Assembly: GCF_964355755.1 (NCBI RefSeq)
Contig: NC_092675.1
Coordinates: 21,960,912-22,024,911 of the forward strand
Length of the DNA: 64,000 bases
Origin: Antedon mediterranea
Lineage: Eukaryota > Echinodermata > Crinoidea > Comatulida > Antedonidae
Direction: 5' to 3'
Both the position numbers and the translations under genes were made by a program. Below the pieces are notes generated by a model. It saw nothing but the letters and a program-made list of their open reading frames with translations. It had not been told where the DNA came from and made no database searches. Positions 39,101-50,600 of this stretch are shown here, one piece after another. Position 1 is the stretch's first letter; each line of letters opens with the position of its first letter.

Positions 39101-40454
39101 GGGAGAAAGATTGTGAAAGTGTAATTTTTGTATTATGTATTACTGTAATGTTTTTGTAATAACTTAGGGGGATATTTGGGCAGAGTCAACACATTTTGGA
39201 TTTCGTTGGCATTTCTACACATGTATGGATCATAAGATTTATGATGTCACAGAATGGGCCAAATGTCAGGTTAGTAGCTTTTCTCTTAATTTGATTTTGC
39301 GTGCATTAACACATGGTATTGAAATCTGATATCATATACCATTAAAGGTCCATATAGCAGCTAGAACAAATAAGAATTTGGTAGATATAATTGTGAAGTA
39401 GAACAAATTTATTAGGAATTTGATATGTTACTTAGATATATTGTATGTATCTCTACATGCAAATCAGATTATTGTCTAGACCATTATGGCCAATCAACAA
39501 TTGACCTTTATGTTTTGGACAAAAATGGACCTCCAACATGCATCCGTAAAAATGGATGTACATCTATAGACAATACGTACCTACTTGCTTATTATCAGGA
39601 CCAACGGTTTTTCATGAACAATACACTTGTTATTCATGACTTCATCCTTGTAACATCAGAAGAAATAATAGCGTATGAAATGTTTATTTTTTAGAATTTA
39701 GGACAGATGCAGAGTAATGCTCATGCAGTTCGGTATCGGTTTGACATAAGGAAAAATCGTAATCGTCCAGCTCCACCGCAACCACCACCTGACTTTAAGT
39801 AAGTATAACTTATAGTTATATAAGTATAACAGTTATTATATATATTTACAGACCTAAATAAAAATTCTGCCCGCTGATATACTGAATATCAATAAATTGA
39901 CTTTCAAACAATAAAGATTAGGAAATCTGTGAAAATGAGAAAAAGATGCCCTAATCTGCATGTTTTCTCTTATCTGTTGTTTTTAATAAATATAAGGATC
40001 AAGATTCATTTGTGTTTCAGCTGCCACCATTTTTCAGGTCATTGTTATTTTTCCACATAAAGTAACTGATAAAAAAAGGTCATAAGAAAGGCCTTGTTAC
40101 AGTCCTTGTTTATGTGTGGAATCTCAAGTAAGCCAAAAATGGGCTTTGAGGCCGAGTTTCCAAAACAGGACTAAATCTTCTGTAAGACGAACGAGTTCCT
40201 GGATTGTTAAAGGATTCCCCAAATGAATGTTATATTTACTTACAATAGATAATTGAACTATATGAATTCTATAAGATAATATAAATCTTGATATATTTTA
40301 ATATTACAGTGACGAGGAATTTTTTGAGGAATTGTTTCGTCAAGCTCAAAACTATGAAAGAAGCCAAACTACACAAAACACTCCTAACAGTAACACAAAC
40401 ACCAACCACCAAAGGAAGCATAAGAAGAAACACAGAAAGAAAAAAGGGTTTTAA
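30109..40454 (+). CDS. DNAJC14: DnaJ homolog subfamily C member 14
   Basis: Modelled coding exons: 30109-31951, 32165-32270, 32962-33116, 34139-34275, 34799-34867, 35425-35484, 37775-37819, 38530-38652, 39168-39269, 39695-39798 and 40310-40454. GT/AG and phases agree throughout, giving about 962 aa (human is about 700). The acceptor at 29980 opens a short 5' UTR stretch, and an in-frame TAG near 30085 precedes the ATG. In order: a polar disordered N-terminus with a tandem repeat, a hydrophobic segment (about 619-668), a J domain (about 714-790) with HPD, a Jiv90-type zinc-binding domain (about 806-895), and a Lys/His-rich tail. Family members are ER-membrane co-chaperones that stimulate Hsp70 and assist membrane-protein export. 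The extra length lies in the N-terminal repeat. Confidence 0.93.
30700..31520 (+). repeat. DNAJC14: Coding tandem repeat in DNAJC14 N-terminus, about 8-9 units of 32-39 codons
   Basis: Each unit reads approximately NVSPHRLSSSxDQGCP, then S-rich text, then SLGKRExxNSSE. The units vary in length in whole codons and keep the frame. The region is rich in Ser, Asn, Arg and His and is predicted to be disordered. I know of no equivalent in vertebrate DNAJC14. Confidence 0.9.
32165..33116 (+). other. DNAJC14: DNAJC14 membrane-segment exons
   Basis: Exon 32165-32270 encodes about 27 mostly hydrophobic residues (GIIRALVWFLGFLFFLFLV). Exon 32962-33116 continues with WLIYTMVFLKVLMEWIRKR. Together they form one long or two short transmembrane segments immediately before the J domain, as expected for a membrane-anchored member of this family. 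Confidence 0.8.
32780..32900. mobile_element. TA-flanked MITE family A, copy 1
   Basis: The termini are AAGCCCTGTCTAC and the complement GTAGACAGAGCTT. The subterminal GTGATGTGCCC and its complement GGGCACATCA face each other. It lies in a DNAJC14 intron. Confidence 0.8.
33140..33259. mobile_element. TA-flanked MITE family A, copy 2
   Basis: AAGCTCTGTCTAC at the left and GTAGACAGAGCTT at the right, with TA directly outside both ends (33138-33139 and 33260-33261). It starts about 20 bp downstream of the exon that ends at 33116. Confidence 0.85.
33960..34095. mobile_element. TA-flanked MITE family A, copy 3
   Basis: Diverged ends (CTCGGTCTACACTATCAAAC; ACAGACAGCTTA) with the same internal GATGTGCC and TTTGGGCACATTACAC. 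It ends just upstream of the J-domain exon acceptor. Confidence 0.75.
34418..34758. mobile_element. MITE family A, copy 4, split by another repeat
   Basis: The left part (GTGACAAAAACATGTAATGT, then GCCCATAT) stops at about 34450 and the right part resumes at about 34657, ending GTGTAGACAGAGCTT with TA outside. The 34451-34655 insert matches the dispersed repeat at 22784-22960. Confidence 0.7.
34451..34655 (-). mobile_element. LINE-tail-like repeat nested in MITE copy 4
   Basis: It begins TTTATTTTATTTATTC and contains TACTGATTTCCAAAGTGG, shared with 22784-22960. The minus-strand orientation gives an A-rich 3' end. Confidence 0.55.
35608..37511. mobile_element. 1.9-kb element with complex inverted ends
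   Basis: GAAACTTTCCCTCTTACCA (35608-35626) and AACCAGGTTTTGCCTGA (35642-35658) recur as exact reverse complements at 37493-37511 and 37440-37456. The spacers are unequal (15 and 36 bp). No transposase frame is recognisable inside. It lies in the DNAJC14 intron 35485-37774 and contains a hAT-like element. Confidence 0.7.
35799..36416. mobile_element. hAT-like non-autonomous element with 8-bp duplication
   Basis: The ends AGCCCACGAATTTCA and the complement of TGAATTTCGTGGGCT match at 14 of 15. The flanks CAAAACAC (35791-35798) and GAAAACAC (36417-36424) match at 7 of 8, consistent with an 8-bp target duplication. Subterminal GGTCGGCAA/TTGCCGACC motifs are repeated in both orientations. Confidence 0.7.
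38011..38065. repeat. GGT/GAT trinucleotide microsatellite
   Basis: A run of GGTGGTGG with GATGAT interruptions in a DNAJC14 intron. Confidence 0.85.
38530..39798 (+). other. DNAJC14: DNAJC14 Jiv90-type zinc-binding domain exons
   Basis: Exons 38530-38652, 39168-39269 and 39695-39798 encode CVVCGGTHKRY, ARYCARHDARH, EGDIWAES and DHKIYDVTEWAKCQ. This follows the order of the DNAJC14 C-terminal domain (CxxC...YCxxC...GDFWAES...YDITEWAxCQ). The second CxxC reads C-A-R-H here, a Cys-to-His change that may still bind zinc. Confidence 0.85.
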
Positions 40455-40590
40455 CATGTTATCACAAAATGATGTGTTAATATATAGTGTAATATGAATG
40501 CAGTACCAGAGATGATCGAACAAGTGTCACAGGGCTTATAAGATTTGATTAGGTTCTGTGAGATTTAGCACATTCGACTGTGAATCATAT

Positions 40591-40941
40591 AAAGGCCCAT
40601 TTACACTAAGGCGATAACGATCGACGATAAAAAGATAAATATGCATTTTTCATACCTAAAACAAATGAATTTAAAACAGTTTTCATCCTAGAACTATAGA
40701 TTATCATCTATGCTGCCTTTAATGAAAATAATATTTCCACACGTCCAATCAAATGACGTCATGATTAAGTAAGTAATAATATCATGACAATACAACACAA
40801 TTTTTTTAAATGAAATACAGCACAAATGATTATCCTATAGTTTTAGAACGAAAACTGTTCTAATTTTCTTTGTTTATGAATGAAAAATGTGTGTTTATCT
40901 ATTTATCGTCGATCGTTATCACCCTAGTGTAAATGGGCCTT
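40591..40941. mobile_element. MITE with about 60-bp inverted ends, just 3' of DNAJC14 stop
   Basis: The left end AAAGGCCCATTTACACTA and the right end TAGTGTAAATGGGCCTT are complementary. Similarity continues inward through CGATAACGATCGACGATAAA and beyond. It begins 137 bp after the DNAJC14 stop and is probably within its 3' UTR. Confidence 0.85.
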
Positions 40942-41059
40942 AAGACTGCATGTTTATCTAATACCCCTTTCACATCAGCTAGCGTTTACACACTCACCAC
41001 AGCATCAACACCTGTTTTTTATATGGTGTACGTCCCATGTGTAAAATCTGGAGTTGAAT

Positions 41060-41726
41060 CGGTATTAGTATAAGCTTTTTAGAAAGTTATAATTTCATTA
41101 GGTGTTTCCATGATTAAGATAACTTCCAGAGAGTTTAAAAAGTACAATACATTTCTTGTAAAAAGAAAACCAAAGAAATACTTATTATTATACTTATTGC
41201 AGTTTTGATTCTACAGCGGCGCTTTCATGAACCACATCAAGTTTGGTTTGACTGTGAGATGCTTATTCGATCATTTATGACATTTTTTATGATGGAAAAT
41301 GAGTTTTGGTGGCAACAAAATATTATGAAAAGAGAAAGTTATATAAAAAAGGATCATCATAAAAAATGCCAAGGGAGAGAATAGATGTAAATAGTGATGA
41401 TTTGATGATTAAAATAACCTGATCGGTATTAGTATAAGCTTTTTAGCAAGTTATAATTTCATTAGGTGTTTCCATGAAAACCAAAGAAATACTTGTACCT
41501 ATTGCAGTTTTGATTCTACAGCGGCGCTTTCCAGAACCACATCAAGTTTGGTTTGACTGTGAGATGCTTATTCGATCATTTATGACATTTTTTATGATGG
41601 AAAATGAGTTTTGGTGGCAACAAAATATTATGAAAAGAGAAAGTTATATAAAAAAGGATCATAGAAAATGCCAAGGGAGAGAATAGATGTAAATAGTGAT
41701 GATTTGATGATTAAAATAACCTGATC
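41060..41726 (+). repeat. Tandem duplication (364 and 303 bp) with a conserved short ORF
   Basis: Unit 1 (41060-41423) and unit 2 (41424-41726) share GGTATTAGTATAAGCTTTTT, TTTTGATTCTACAGCGGCGC and the rest of the body. Unit 2 lacks about 60 bp near its start. Both encode a frame with HQVWFDCEMLIRSFMTFF, NEFWWQQNIMKRESY and CQGRE-stop. The only length difference in the frame is 3 nt. Confidence 0.85.
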
Positions 41727-41927
41727 ATGGTAACAATTTGTCTTTCTTTAAACTATACTGACAATTTCAGGTGCTGTTTTTTGCTTGAGCAGGCCAGTAA
41801 ATTTATTTATATTGATTTTCAATTTATTATTTAATCACAGATTCTTTTTTATAGCAATACGTTTAATATAATTTAGTGTTATTGTATCAACCATGTATGC
41901 AGAGGGCTTCTGAGGCATTTTAAAGTC

Positions 41928-42006
41928 ATGAGTGCCTCACTCAATTACTGATGAGTGTCTCACTCAATTCCTGTTGAGTGCCTCACTCAGTTGACGTGAG
42001 TGCCTA
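41928..42006. repeat. Minisatellite, about 26 bp x 3
   Basis: GAGTGCCTCACTCAATT-type units repeat three times. Confidence 0.75.
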
Positions 42007-42054
42007 AAAAAATCAATTGCGATCACTATGTTAATTTTGTTGCATAGAAAATAA

Positions 42055-42060
42055 TAATAA
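42055..42060 (+). terminator. DNAJC14: Candidate DNAJC14 polyadenylation signal
   Basis: AATAAA at 42055-42060, about 1.6 kb after the stop, downstream of the MITE and tandem duplication. Assignment is inference. Confidence 0.3.
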
Positions 42061-42551
42061 ATGTGTATGTTAATATAAAGCTGTAGTAGTTCTGAAAAGA
42101 ACTGTTGAGTTTCTCGACTTTATGATCAATGGACTTTGATTGTCCTCTGGAGTGAGAACGAAACTGTCACAAAACTCAACAGTTATTTTCAGAATTACAT
42201 ACGTGGTGTACCACAAACTTTAAATCAACAAATTTATTTCGCCATGCAAACATTCAAACATAAATTAAATTTTTGCTTTAGTATTTCTGGTAGGGTATTG
42301 CTACTTAAGAAGCTTTGTGTGCCTTGAACAGCTTAAGATCAAGTCATTTTGTGAAGTTTATCAAACCAAATGTTTAAATTGCTCCAAACTGAATTTTGTT
42401 CTTATGTAATTTTACAGTAAGAAGATTATGCCAGTTAATTTAAGAGCTGTAATTATGATGATATTGTATAATTATGTGTGCATTAATAGGGCTCACCACA
42501 TTGAACCAAGTATAATATTCCATGTTTTTAAATTGTTTTCGCCCTTAATTA

Positions 42552-42694
42552 AAGCTCTGTCTACACTATCAAACTAGTTTGACAAAAAAAGTGTGATGTG
42601 CCCATTTTATATGGTAGTGAAATTACATCATCGTGTCCATATATGGGAACATCACATTTTTGTCACATAAAGTTTGATAGTGTAGACAGAGCTT
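42552..42694. mobile_element. TA-flanked MITE family A, copy 5 (best preserved)
   Basis: AAGCTCTGTCTACACTATCA at the left and its complement at the right, with TA outside both ends (42550-42551 and 42695-42696). Similarity of the ends extends through AAACTAGTTTGACA and AAGTGTGATGTGCCC. Confidence 0.9.
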
Positions 42695-44036
42695 TAGGCT
42701 TGGTTTCAGATACCATGAGTTACATGATAAGCCCTGGGTCAGGTAGAGATTTCCATGGTTTTAAAAATAACATGCATGATGGTAGGTCAAACGTTTATAT
42801 CAAGCTCCTATATAATGTTTTTATAGTTCCTCTAAAGTTAAAAATTATCATGGTGCTTTTTTATATCAAAATCTCCAGTCTACCTCCATTTAAAACAAAC
42901 CGCCCTCTGGTATAAACTTCAATGGAATTTTAAAGCCTGCATGAATTAGTTTTGTAGATGTAAATCAAAATGTCAATGGCTCTAAATTTCTCTAATTTTT
43001 ATTTTTCTCTTCTTGAGTGGCTTGGTTATTATTATTCATTCAAGAAAAAGAAAAATGTTTACAAAATATAGTACAAATCAACAAATTAAACAAACATGAC
43101 GCAAGAAGAAAATATGATCATAGTCACTAGCTGCCAGAAAAGCACAAATTGTGAAATTCTAAATTCTGTAAAATACATATGATTTTATGAATGAAAATAA
43201 TAACAAATACGTGGATGGTTAGTGATATTTGTATAGGCTAGTAAACTGAAGATTTGTGTTATGAGTTGTAGGAGATATCTTTATGAATTTTCTACTGAGA
43301 ATAGTAATAACTAATAATAATATTCAATCGTAGTTACAAAGGTTTTGATTGGCTAACTATGATTCCAGGTGATTGTTTATGTACATATAACATATTACCT
43401 ACAATGTAGTTCAGAATTATGTTGGTATCAAGAGGCTAATATTGGTTATTCACAAGCTGCACGAATTCTACGAAGAAACAGCTTATATTGGATAAACAGC
43501 TGAGTTAGACTTGGGCTAGATCTGATTGAAACTGACCGAAACTGACCATCAAAACATGTTGTGATATCGGTTTATTTGGCATTACAAACACTCATTGAAC
43601 TCTTTCAAACATTTTTCAAACACAATTTCTTAATTATAAGTTAATTATATTTGACCCTTCTTACTTTCCAAAAATAAATTCTGCAGAATCAGTAAGTAAA
43701 AGTAGATGCTTCCGATGATAGGTGCATGCGTCACAAATTCAGAAATCATATAAAGCAATAGTTTAAGTTGATTTATTTAATGCGTTTTTGTTCTGTTTAT
43801 GTATGTGCTCTTGAAGCTGAAATGTTACCATCATCTTAAAAGCAAAGGAGTAGCATGGAGTTACTCCATGGGAGTAGTAAGCACATGATGATTTTAGTGT
43901 AAATTGAACTAAACATCTGAATTTATAATTAATGTTGATAAAGTAAGAAATTGTTTAAATGTATATTATTGAAATAAATGCATAAATATGGGAAATATTT
44001 ACAAAAAAATGTGTGTACAGTAGTCTTTTTCTTCCT

Positions 44037-44146
44037 AAGCTCTGTCTACACTATCAACTAGTTTTACAAATGTGATGTGCCCAAATATGATAGTGATACG
44101 CCTAAATATGGTAGTCACATAAAGTTTAATAGTGTAGACAGAGCTT
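44037..44146. mobile_element. MITE family A, copy 6
   Basis: AAGCTCTGTCTACACTATCA and GTGTAGACAGAGCTT ends, about 510 bp upstream of the MYSM1 start codon. Confidence 0.85.
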
Positions 44147-44655
44147 TGGTAAACAAAATTTGATACGAAATGCTTTTAAAAATAAAATGGTCACCATTAT
44201 CAAAATTGTGTTAATAGTTCATAACAAGTACAAATCAGTACCATATTTTATACTTTTATACTACAGTCATAAGTCCTGATTGTTGAGGTCAAGATGATTA
44301 AATTCACTGCACTTATTATAAGATATCGCGATATGGTTTGGAAAATATTTTCAAAGTAATTTTCTCTCATTTCTCAATCTCACAGATTTTTGTCATCTTA
44401 TTTCCTGTATATATCACCGAGCAGTTTAGTAGAGTTTCTCTATGCTTGCAAATTTATAGTTACATATAAAAGTGCATTTTATTTCTTTTCCCTTGTTTAT
44501 TTACTTCCCTAATATTATAAGTACAGTTCTGGACTCTAATTTTGATTGGATATTTGTTTTGTGTCAAAAGAAAGGATGATGATGCAGTAGCAAGTGACCT
44601 GTGACCTGAATTTGACATGCAGCAGACAACAAAAACAACACAAATAAAAATCATA

Positions 44656-47600
44656 ATGGCGGGGATCGAGTTGACAGAAGAAATGGATATTGATGTTGAG
44701 TGTGTTGAAGATAGAGACAGGTTTTACAATAATTATTTCCCTAATATATTGTAGTATAATATTATCTGGCGTAAAAATTGTTTTCAAGCAAGCAAACTAG
44801 GCTAAGCTTAGGCTTAATTAAGCTAGCTAAAAGGGAAGGCAGGGTGCCTATATTATATATAGGCCTAGGCCTAGGCCTATCACCTACCGGATTCTCCCAC
44901 TCTGCCAGAGCAGTACCACCGCCACCACTCCACGTGACTTTTATGTAGAGGAATATATAGTAGGCCTAGCTTACCTACCTACTAGCCTATATCCTAAGCC
45001 TAACTAACTAGTCACCAGGTGGAACATTTTGATTTAATTAAAATGCAGAATTAATCAAATTCTACTTTCTCTATATACTTCTTACTTAGTGATGAATCTT
45101 TGATGATTCCGGAAGAAGACGTTTCTGCAGATTTTCCAGAATATCCATGGTTCTTCAATGTAGAAAAGGTGAGCATGATTTTGGTAAATTTCTTGTTCAC
45201 TTATCTGACAGAATATCTTCTTTTCTTACACAATAATTTTACAACAATAAATGATTTGACAGTATTTTTTACAAAATTTTCAAAGCAGGCAATATTAATA
45301 AAAAATAAAGGTAATTGTATTTGTTATCATCTTCAAGCCTCAACTGGCAACTGAGGAAATACTCTACTCTTTTTGAAAAGTGTACCAAGTTCTTTAACAT
45401 TGTATGTACACAAGAACAACAGCAAACGTCCCGTCCTAATATTAATAAGGACAAGATAATAAGAGTAAAGTACTCTGTTGAATGAATTGTTGATACATTT
45501 ACTTTTTTTGTCCTATGCAGATGAACTCTAAAATGCCACAATGGGTGCTACATGAAGATATTGATCAGAAGAGTAGAACAGCTATAGAGAAGATGCTATT
45601 GGAAGAACAGTATCCTTTCAGATATTTTATTGCCATGAAAGTTAATAAATACATTTACATTAAAAATCTTATAAAAGTTATTCTACGACAAATTACATCC
45701 ATGTGTCTTTCCTTAAGTTACACTGATGTATTTTGACATGTTTTTTTGCAGACCAAAACCAAACAAAATTGCTGAAATAATTTGTTAATTCTTCAAAATC
45801 CAAATATTTGAGGATTAGATAATGTGACATTTTGATAGTTACTTATGTTAAATAAATTTAATATTAATTTCAAGATAAGTTACTTTATTTTAATGCCGAT
45901 AGTGAGTTTAAATACAGAAAGCTATCATTTTATCTTTATTTAGTATTCACTGCCTCTTAAATTTGTTTGTTTTCTTATTGGTAGGAATTAGCAGGAATAA
46001 ATAAATAAGATTTTGTTCCTTAAGCATTCGTCAGCCTATATTCAGGGAAGTGTGTGCATACCAGATCAGGGAGTTCTAAACATGGTAAAAAGAAGCAACT
46101 CTTCTATAAATCTAAACGCAAGTAAGTTATGTTTTAAGTAATACATTTGTTAAGTGTGAGATATGAATATTTGAAATAGTCAAATTTGACTCTGCTCTTG
46201 AAATGCATTTAAACATGTTTTAGTCTTATTGTATAGTCAGCTCTTTTTATTCTTAAATGTATAGTAGAACATTTAATTAGATAGATGTTTCATATAAATG
46301 GTAATTCCACCTCGATTCAACCAATGAATTATTATCGTGCCATTAATATGGGTAAATTTGGTACAAAAAGAGTTCCTAAGCTAAAACGTCAGAATCCAAA
46401 TTTTAGTTCAGTTCACGAGATATAGACTACAAAATGTTTGCTTAAAAAGGTCATGACCTCAGATTTTTCAAACTTTTATATTTTCATTATAAATGCTGTG
46501 CTAGCAGCGCATTTCTGACGATGTTTTTTTTGGTTGAATTGAGATGGAATGACCCAAATACCCAAGACGGTTTTAATGGAATTGTGTTGACTTTGCTATC
46601 TTATCGATAATTTGTCGTAATTTGTTTGAAATTAACAATTTTTTATTTAAGTGTTGAACGTTCAGACACCCATCGAATGCCTTGGTCAGACGAGGAACAG
46701 CAAGTGTTTAATCAAGCCAGGGTAATGTAGTCATAATTTAGATTTATGTACAGTATGACGCTATAAGGTCACTCTGACATTTTGTAACATATTTTGTCAT
46801 GGTTGTCATGGTTGTCATGGTTGTCATGGTTGTCATGGTTGTCATGGTTGTCATGGTTGTCATGGTTGTCATGGTTGTCATGGTTGTCATGGTTGTCATG
46901 GTTGTCATGGTTGTCATGGTTGTCATGGTTGTCATGGTTGGCCCAATTTTGTGTTTCAGAAAATGTAATACTAAGGTGAGTATTATTTAGATTTCAAGTT
47001 GATTGTTTAACCATTTTTTTTCTAAAGGAAATTCATGGTAACCAGTGGAGCAAGATAGCTGATATGATACCAACAAGAACACCATCACAAGTTAAGAATC
47101 ATGCTGCCGTGATGCAAAAGGTAAATATACACTGATACTTCTACAGTTATATTCCATTTCATTTCATTTTTCATTATTAAATCGACATCATGTCCCGGGA
47201 CCCCAAAAGCAACAGAGTCACCATAACATGAAATGTCTGGGGGCCCAGATGAACTTAACTACATAAAATTAAAAATCAATATACAGTTTAAAACATAAAA
47301 GCATTTACCGTTTTATAAAAAAATGTCCTACACATAACATTTTCTACCAAAGCTAAAACGAGATTTAACATTCAGTTACCTCATGGCTTGTAATAATGTA
47401 ATAATAAATAAATTATTTCAATGTACTATATTGCTGCAGTTAGGCTATTGGATTACTATTCTAAAACACTTTTTTATCCCGAAGGTTTCCATGCTCTTAG
47501 GCTTGCTTGAGTTAAGAATATTGCACTGCTGCAGTGAGCTTATTGTTTAAGTGGTAATCTAATAATGCTAACCAATATATAATTAAATTCTTGTGAAATC

Positions 47601-50600
47601 GTTTCGGTTTTTTTTAGAAATCAGAAATGTCTGATACAGCAACTAATATCAGAAAGCAGCTAAAGATGCTTACACCTAAAGAACTAAAGAAAACCCAGTC
47701 ACATGGCAATTTGTCACCAAAAGAAAATGATGGTAGCAGCAAGAAGGAATCGCTAAAAAAGCAAAGACCAAGTCGATCACCTAAAAAATCTGGGAAAAAC
47801 CCCCAAGAAGAAATAACTTCCAAACTGTTAAATAAATCACCTGTTATTATTCAAGGAGAAGCAGTTAAAATACAGAAGTTAGATTCAGATGAAGATGTAG
47901 ATATTGACGTTGAAATGGATTCTGATGACTCATCTCTTGGTAGTCCTGCTTTCTATAAACAAACAATATCCAGCCTATCAGAGAACAGTACTACAGATTG
48001 CTGTTCCTCGGATTGCACTAATAAATCCGATACACAGCTCACTGATAGGTTAGAAGATTCAGACATAAGTGAAAAGTATTCTAGTCAAAATTCTATATCA
48101 AATATTGATAAAGGTGACGGTATATCAAGTAATGTTGCTAATTCAGGTGTTACCATTGAACGTTATTCACCAGCAAAAGATTCTGGAATCGAAGTTGATC
48201 AAAGCCAATGTAAAGAATTACGAGTATGCTTGGAGAAATTGTCTCCACTTTGTACAAAAAGTGAAGGCACTGTTAAATCTGATTTGAAGAAAGTACAAGA
48301 ATCTGATCAAACTTGTGCAAGAAGAATGCCTGTGACAGACAGATTAGTGCCTGTTACAGATGAAATATTACCTATCAAAGAGAAAATAATACCACTCTAC
48401 AAAACATCTGTCACAGCCAAAGTACTTTTTGCAAAGGAGAGTGTATCTCTGGCAAATGAAATAGTACCGGTCACCACAGATGAAATAGTACCGGTCACCA
48501 CAGATGAAATAAAAAGTTTGAATCTCGCAGACAAAAGTCTACATGTCGCAGACAAAATAGTACATGTCGCAGACAAAATAGTACCTGTTGTTGTAGACAA
48601 AATAGTACATGTCGCAGACAAAATAGTACCTGTTGTTGTAGACAACACACCTGTTCTAGACAAAAAACCTATTGCAAACAATAAACTAAACAATTTTATT
48701 TCAGAAGATATTACAAAACCTTGTACTGTTAAGCTGACTGACTCTAAAGATTTGACCAAAGACAAAACAAATAATATAAATGATGATAATTTAAATGGTC
48801 AAATGTCCATCACAGTGAACTCGGAGAATGTCGGACAAGACTCAGTGGAAGAAACTAATGACTTAGAAGAACCAAAAGTTGGTTTCCAATCTGATATTGC
48901 AGTTGAACCGTCAAATTCATTTATTGACACTGCAGATATAATGTCTTTCAAAAAACAATTAAATGAAAACAGTCAACAGGAAACAAGGAATTTATCCGAT
49001 GATTATGACATTCAGAAGATACCTCAAGAGAATGTTAAATTAGACAGTGCTTCTAATATAGAACAATTGACATCTGGTGAAATAAGTGATAACAGTGAAA
49101 ACGAGGATGAAACAAGCAAAAGCATAGACCATGGTAGGTTACTTGTTTTGTAGGTAGATTGTTATTCTTGGCACTAATACTAATATTGAGGTCTGTCTAA
49201 CCAACTACGTAAATCAGCAATGTCAAACTAGTTTGACAACAAAAGTGTGACGTGCCCAAATATGGTAGTGATGTTACCAAATATGGTAGTAACACAACAT
49301 CATATGCTCACATCAAACTTTTTTGTCACATAAAGTTTGATAGTGTAGACAGATCTTTAAGATGGCAGCAAATACATTCCAAGAAGTTTTGTGTATGAGT
49401 TATTTTATGTTTTGTTTTATAAAGTTGCAATTGTCAATATCTACAAACCAATCAGCAGTTTGAAGGTTACCATCACTTCCATAATGATTTTGATAGTTTC
49501 AACAATAATAAAAATAAATATTTAAGCAAATAAAGGTTTGGTTTGCAGACATGCCCTTGTAAATGCCCAGTAAATTCATGAGATTATGTTTTCAAAGTAT
49601 AGTAGATGGTTCTTAATGTGATAGTAATTTTATTTATTTCAGACCCAACATTTAACATGTCTACATCACATGAGGTTGTACCCATCTCACCAACCGTATT
49701 TAAAAAACCGGGAGTCAATGATGACCCATTTAGTTTTAAATGCTATTCCTCTCAATCAGGTGTTTGCAAGTCTAAAAAACGTTATTTATTTATACGCAAC
49801 TTGATCTTGAGAACCTGGTAAGTATATTTTTTCATTCTCACTCTTGAGGAAGATCAGAGCGTATTGATCGAAACGTAGAGAAACTCTTTTCAGAACTAAT
49901 ACACATGGTTTACCGCAAACAATTCAATGTATATTAGTGCACTGTACATTAGAACCCCTATTAGAGGGACACCTTTGAGACCCAACAAATCTGCCACTTG
50001 ATAGTTCGTTTGCCTTGTGACTGACATTGTTTTGTTACATTCTATAAATATATTTGAGATAATATAAATTTAAAAGATATCTTGCCATTCATTTTTTTCA
50101 CGTGGTAGTGTTTCTTTAAAAGTTTGAGTGTCCCTTAGTAGAGGTGTCCCAAATGAGGAGTGTCTCTACTGTATAGTATTAAAGTTGTTGACGTTATTAC
50201 AACACTACATTCTTTCTAATGCATGTGTATATTCTTGTTGCACTCTGATAATAAAATATTATACAACTAATGAATCTGTATGCATATTTCATGATTCAAA
50301 TGTAGCTGAAATATAGCTGATGGCTTTGATTTGTACCACACGTTTGAATGCAGAACAACTTACACCGAAGAAAAGAGTGCGTAAACAGTTATAGTTTATA
50401 GTATAGCTATAGTTTTACTTTATGATCCTATTATTTTACAGGGAATCTCATAAACAGAATTACATGAACTGTGGTGTTATACGGAATATACTTAAGAAAA
50501 GGCACAAAGCTGGTAATGTCAATGATATTGGATGTATACACAAATACCTTGAGAAAGCTGGTGCTATCAATGTTGGACTAGGTTAGTGATTGGGGAGGGG

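Noticed and set aside
39425-39694. 89-residue ORF directly upstream of a DNAJC14 exon
   Set aside because: It is intronic: the family reading frame enters at the acceptor before 39695, and the ORF text has no match to the family.
42598-42915. 105-residue ORF downstream of DNAJC14
   Set aside because: It begins inside MITE family A copy 5 and shows no protein family signal.
46744-46990. Several ORFs encoding monotonous repeats such as MTTMTT or SWLSWL
   Set aside because: They are frames of the GTCATGGTT microsatellite in an intron.
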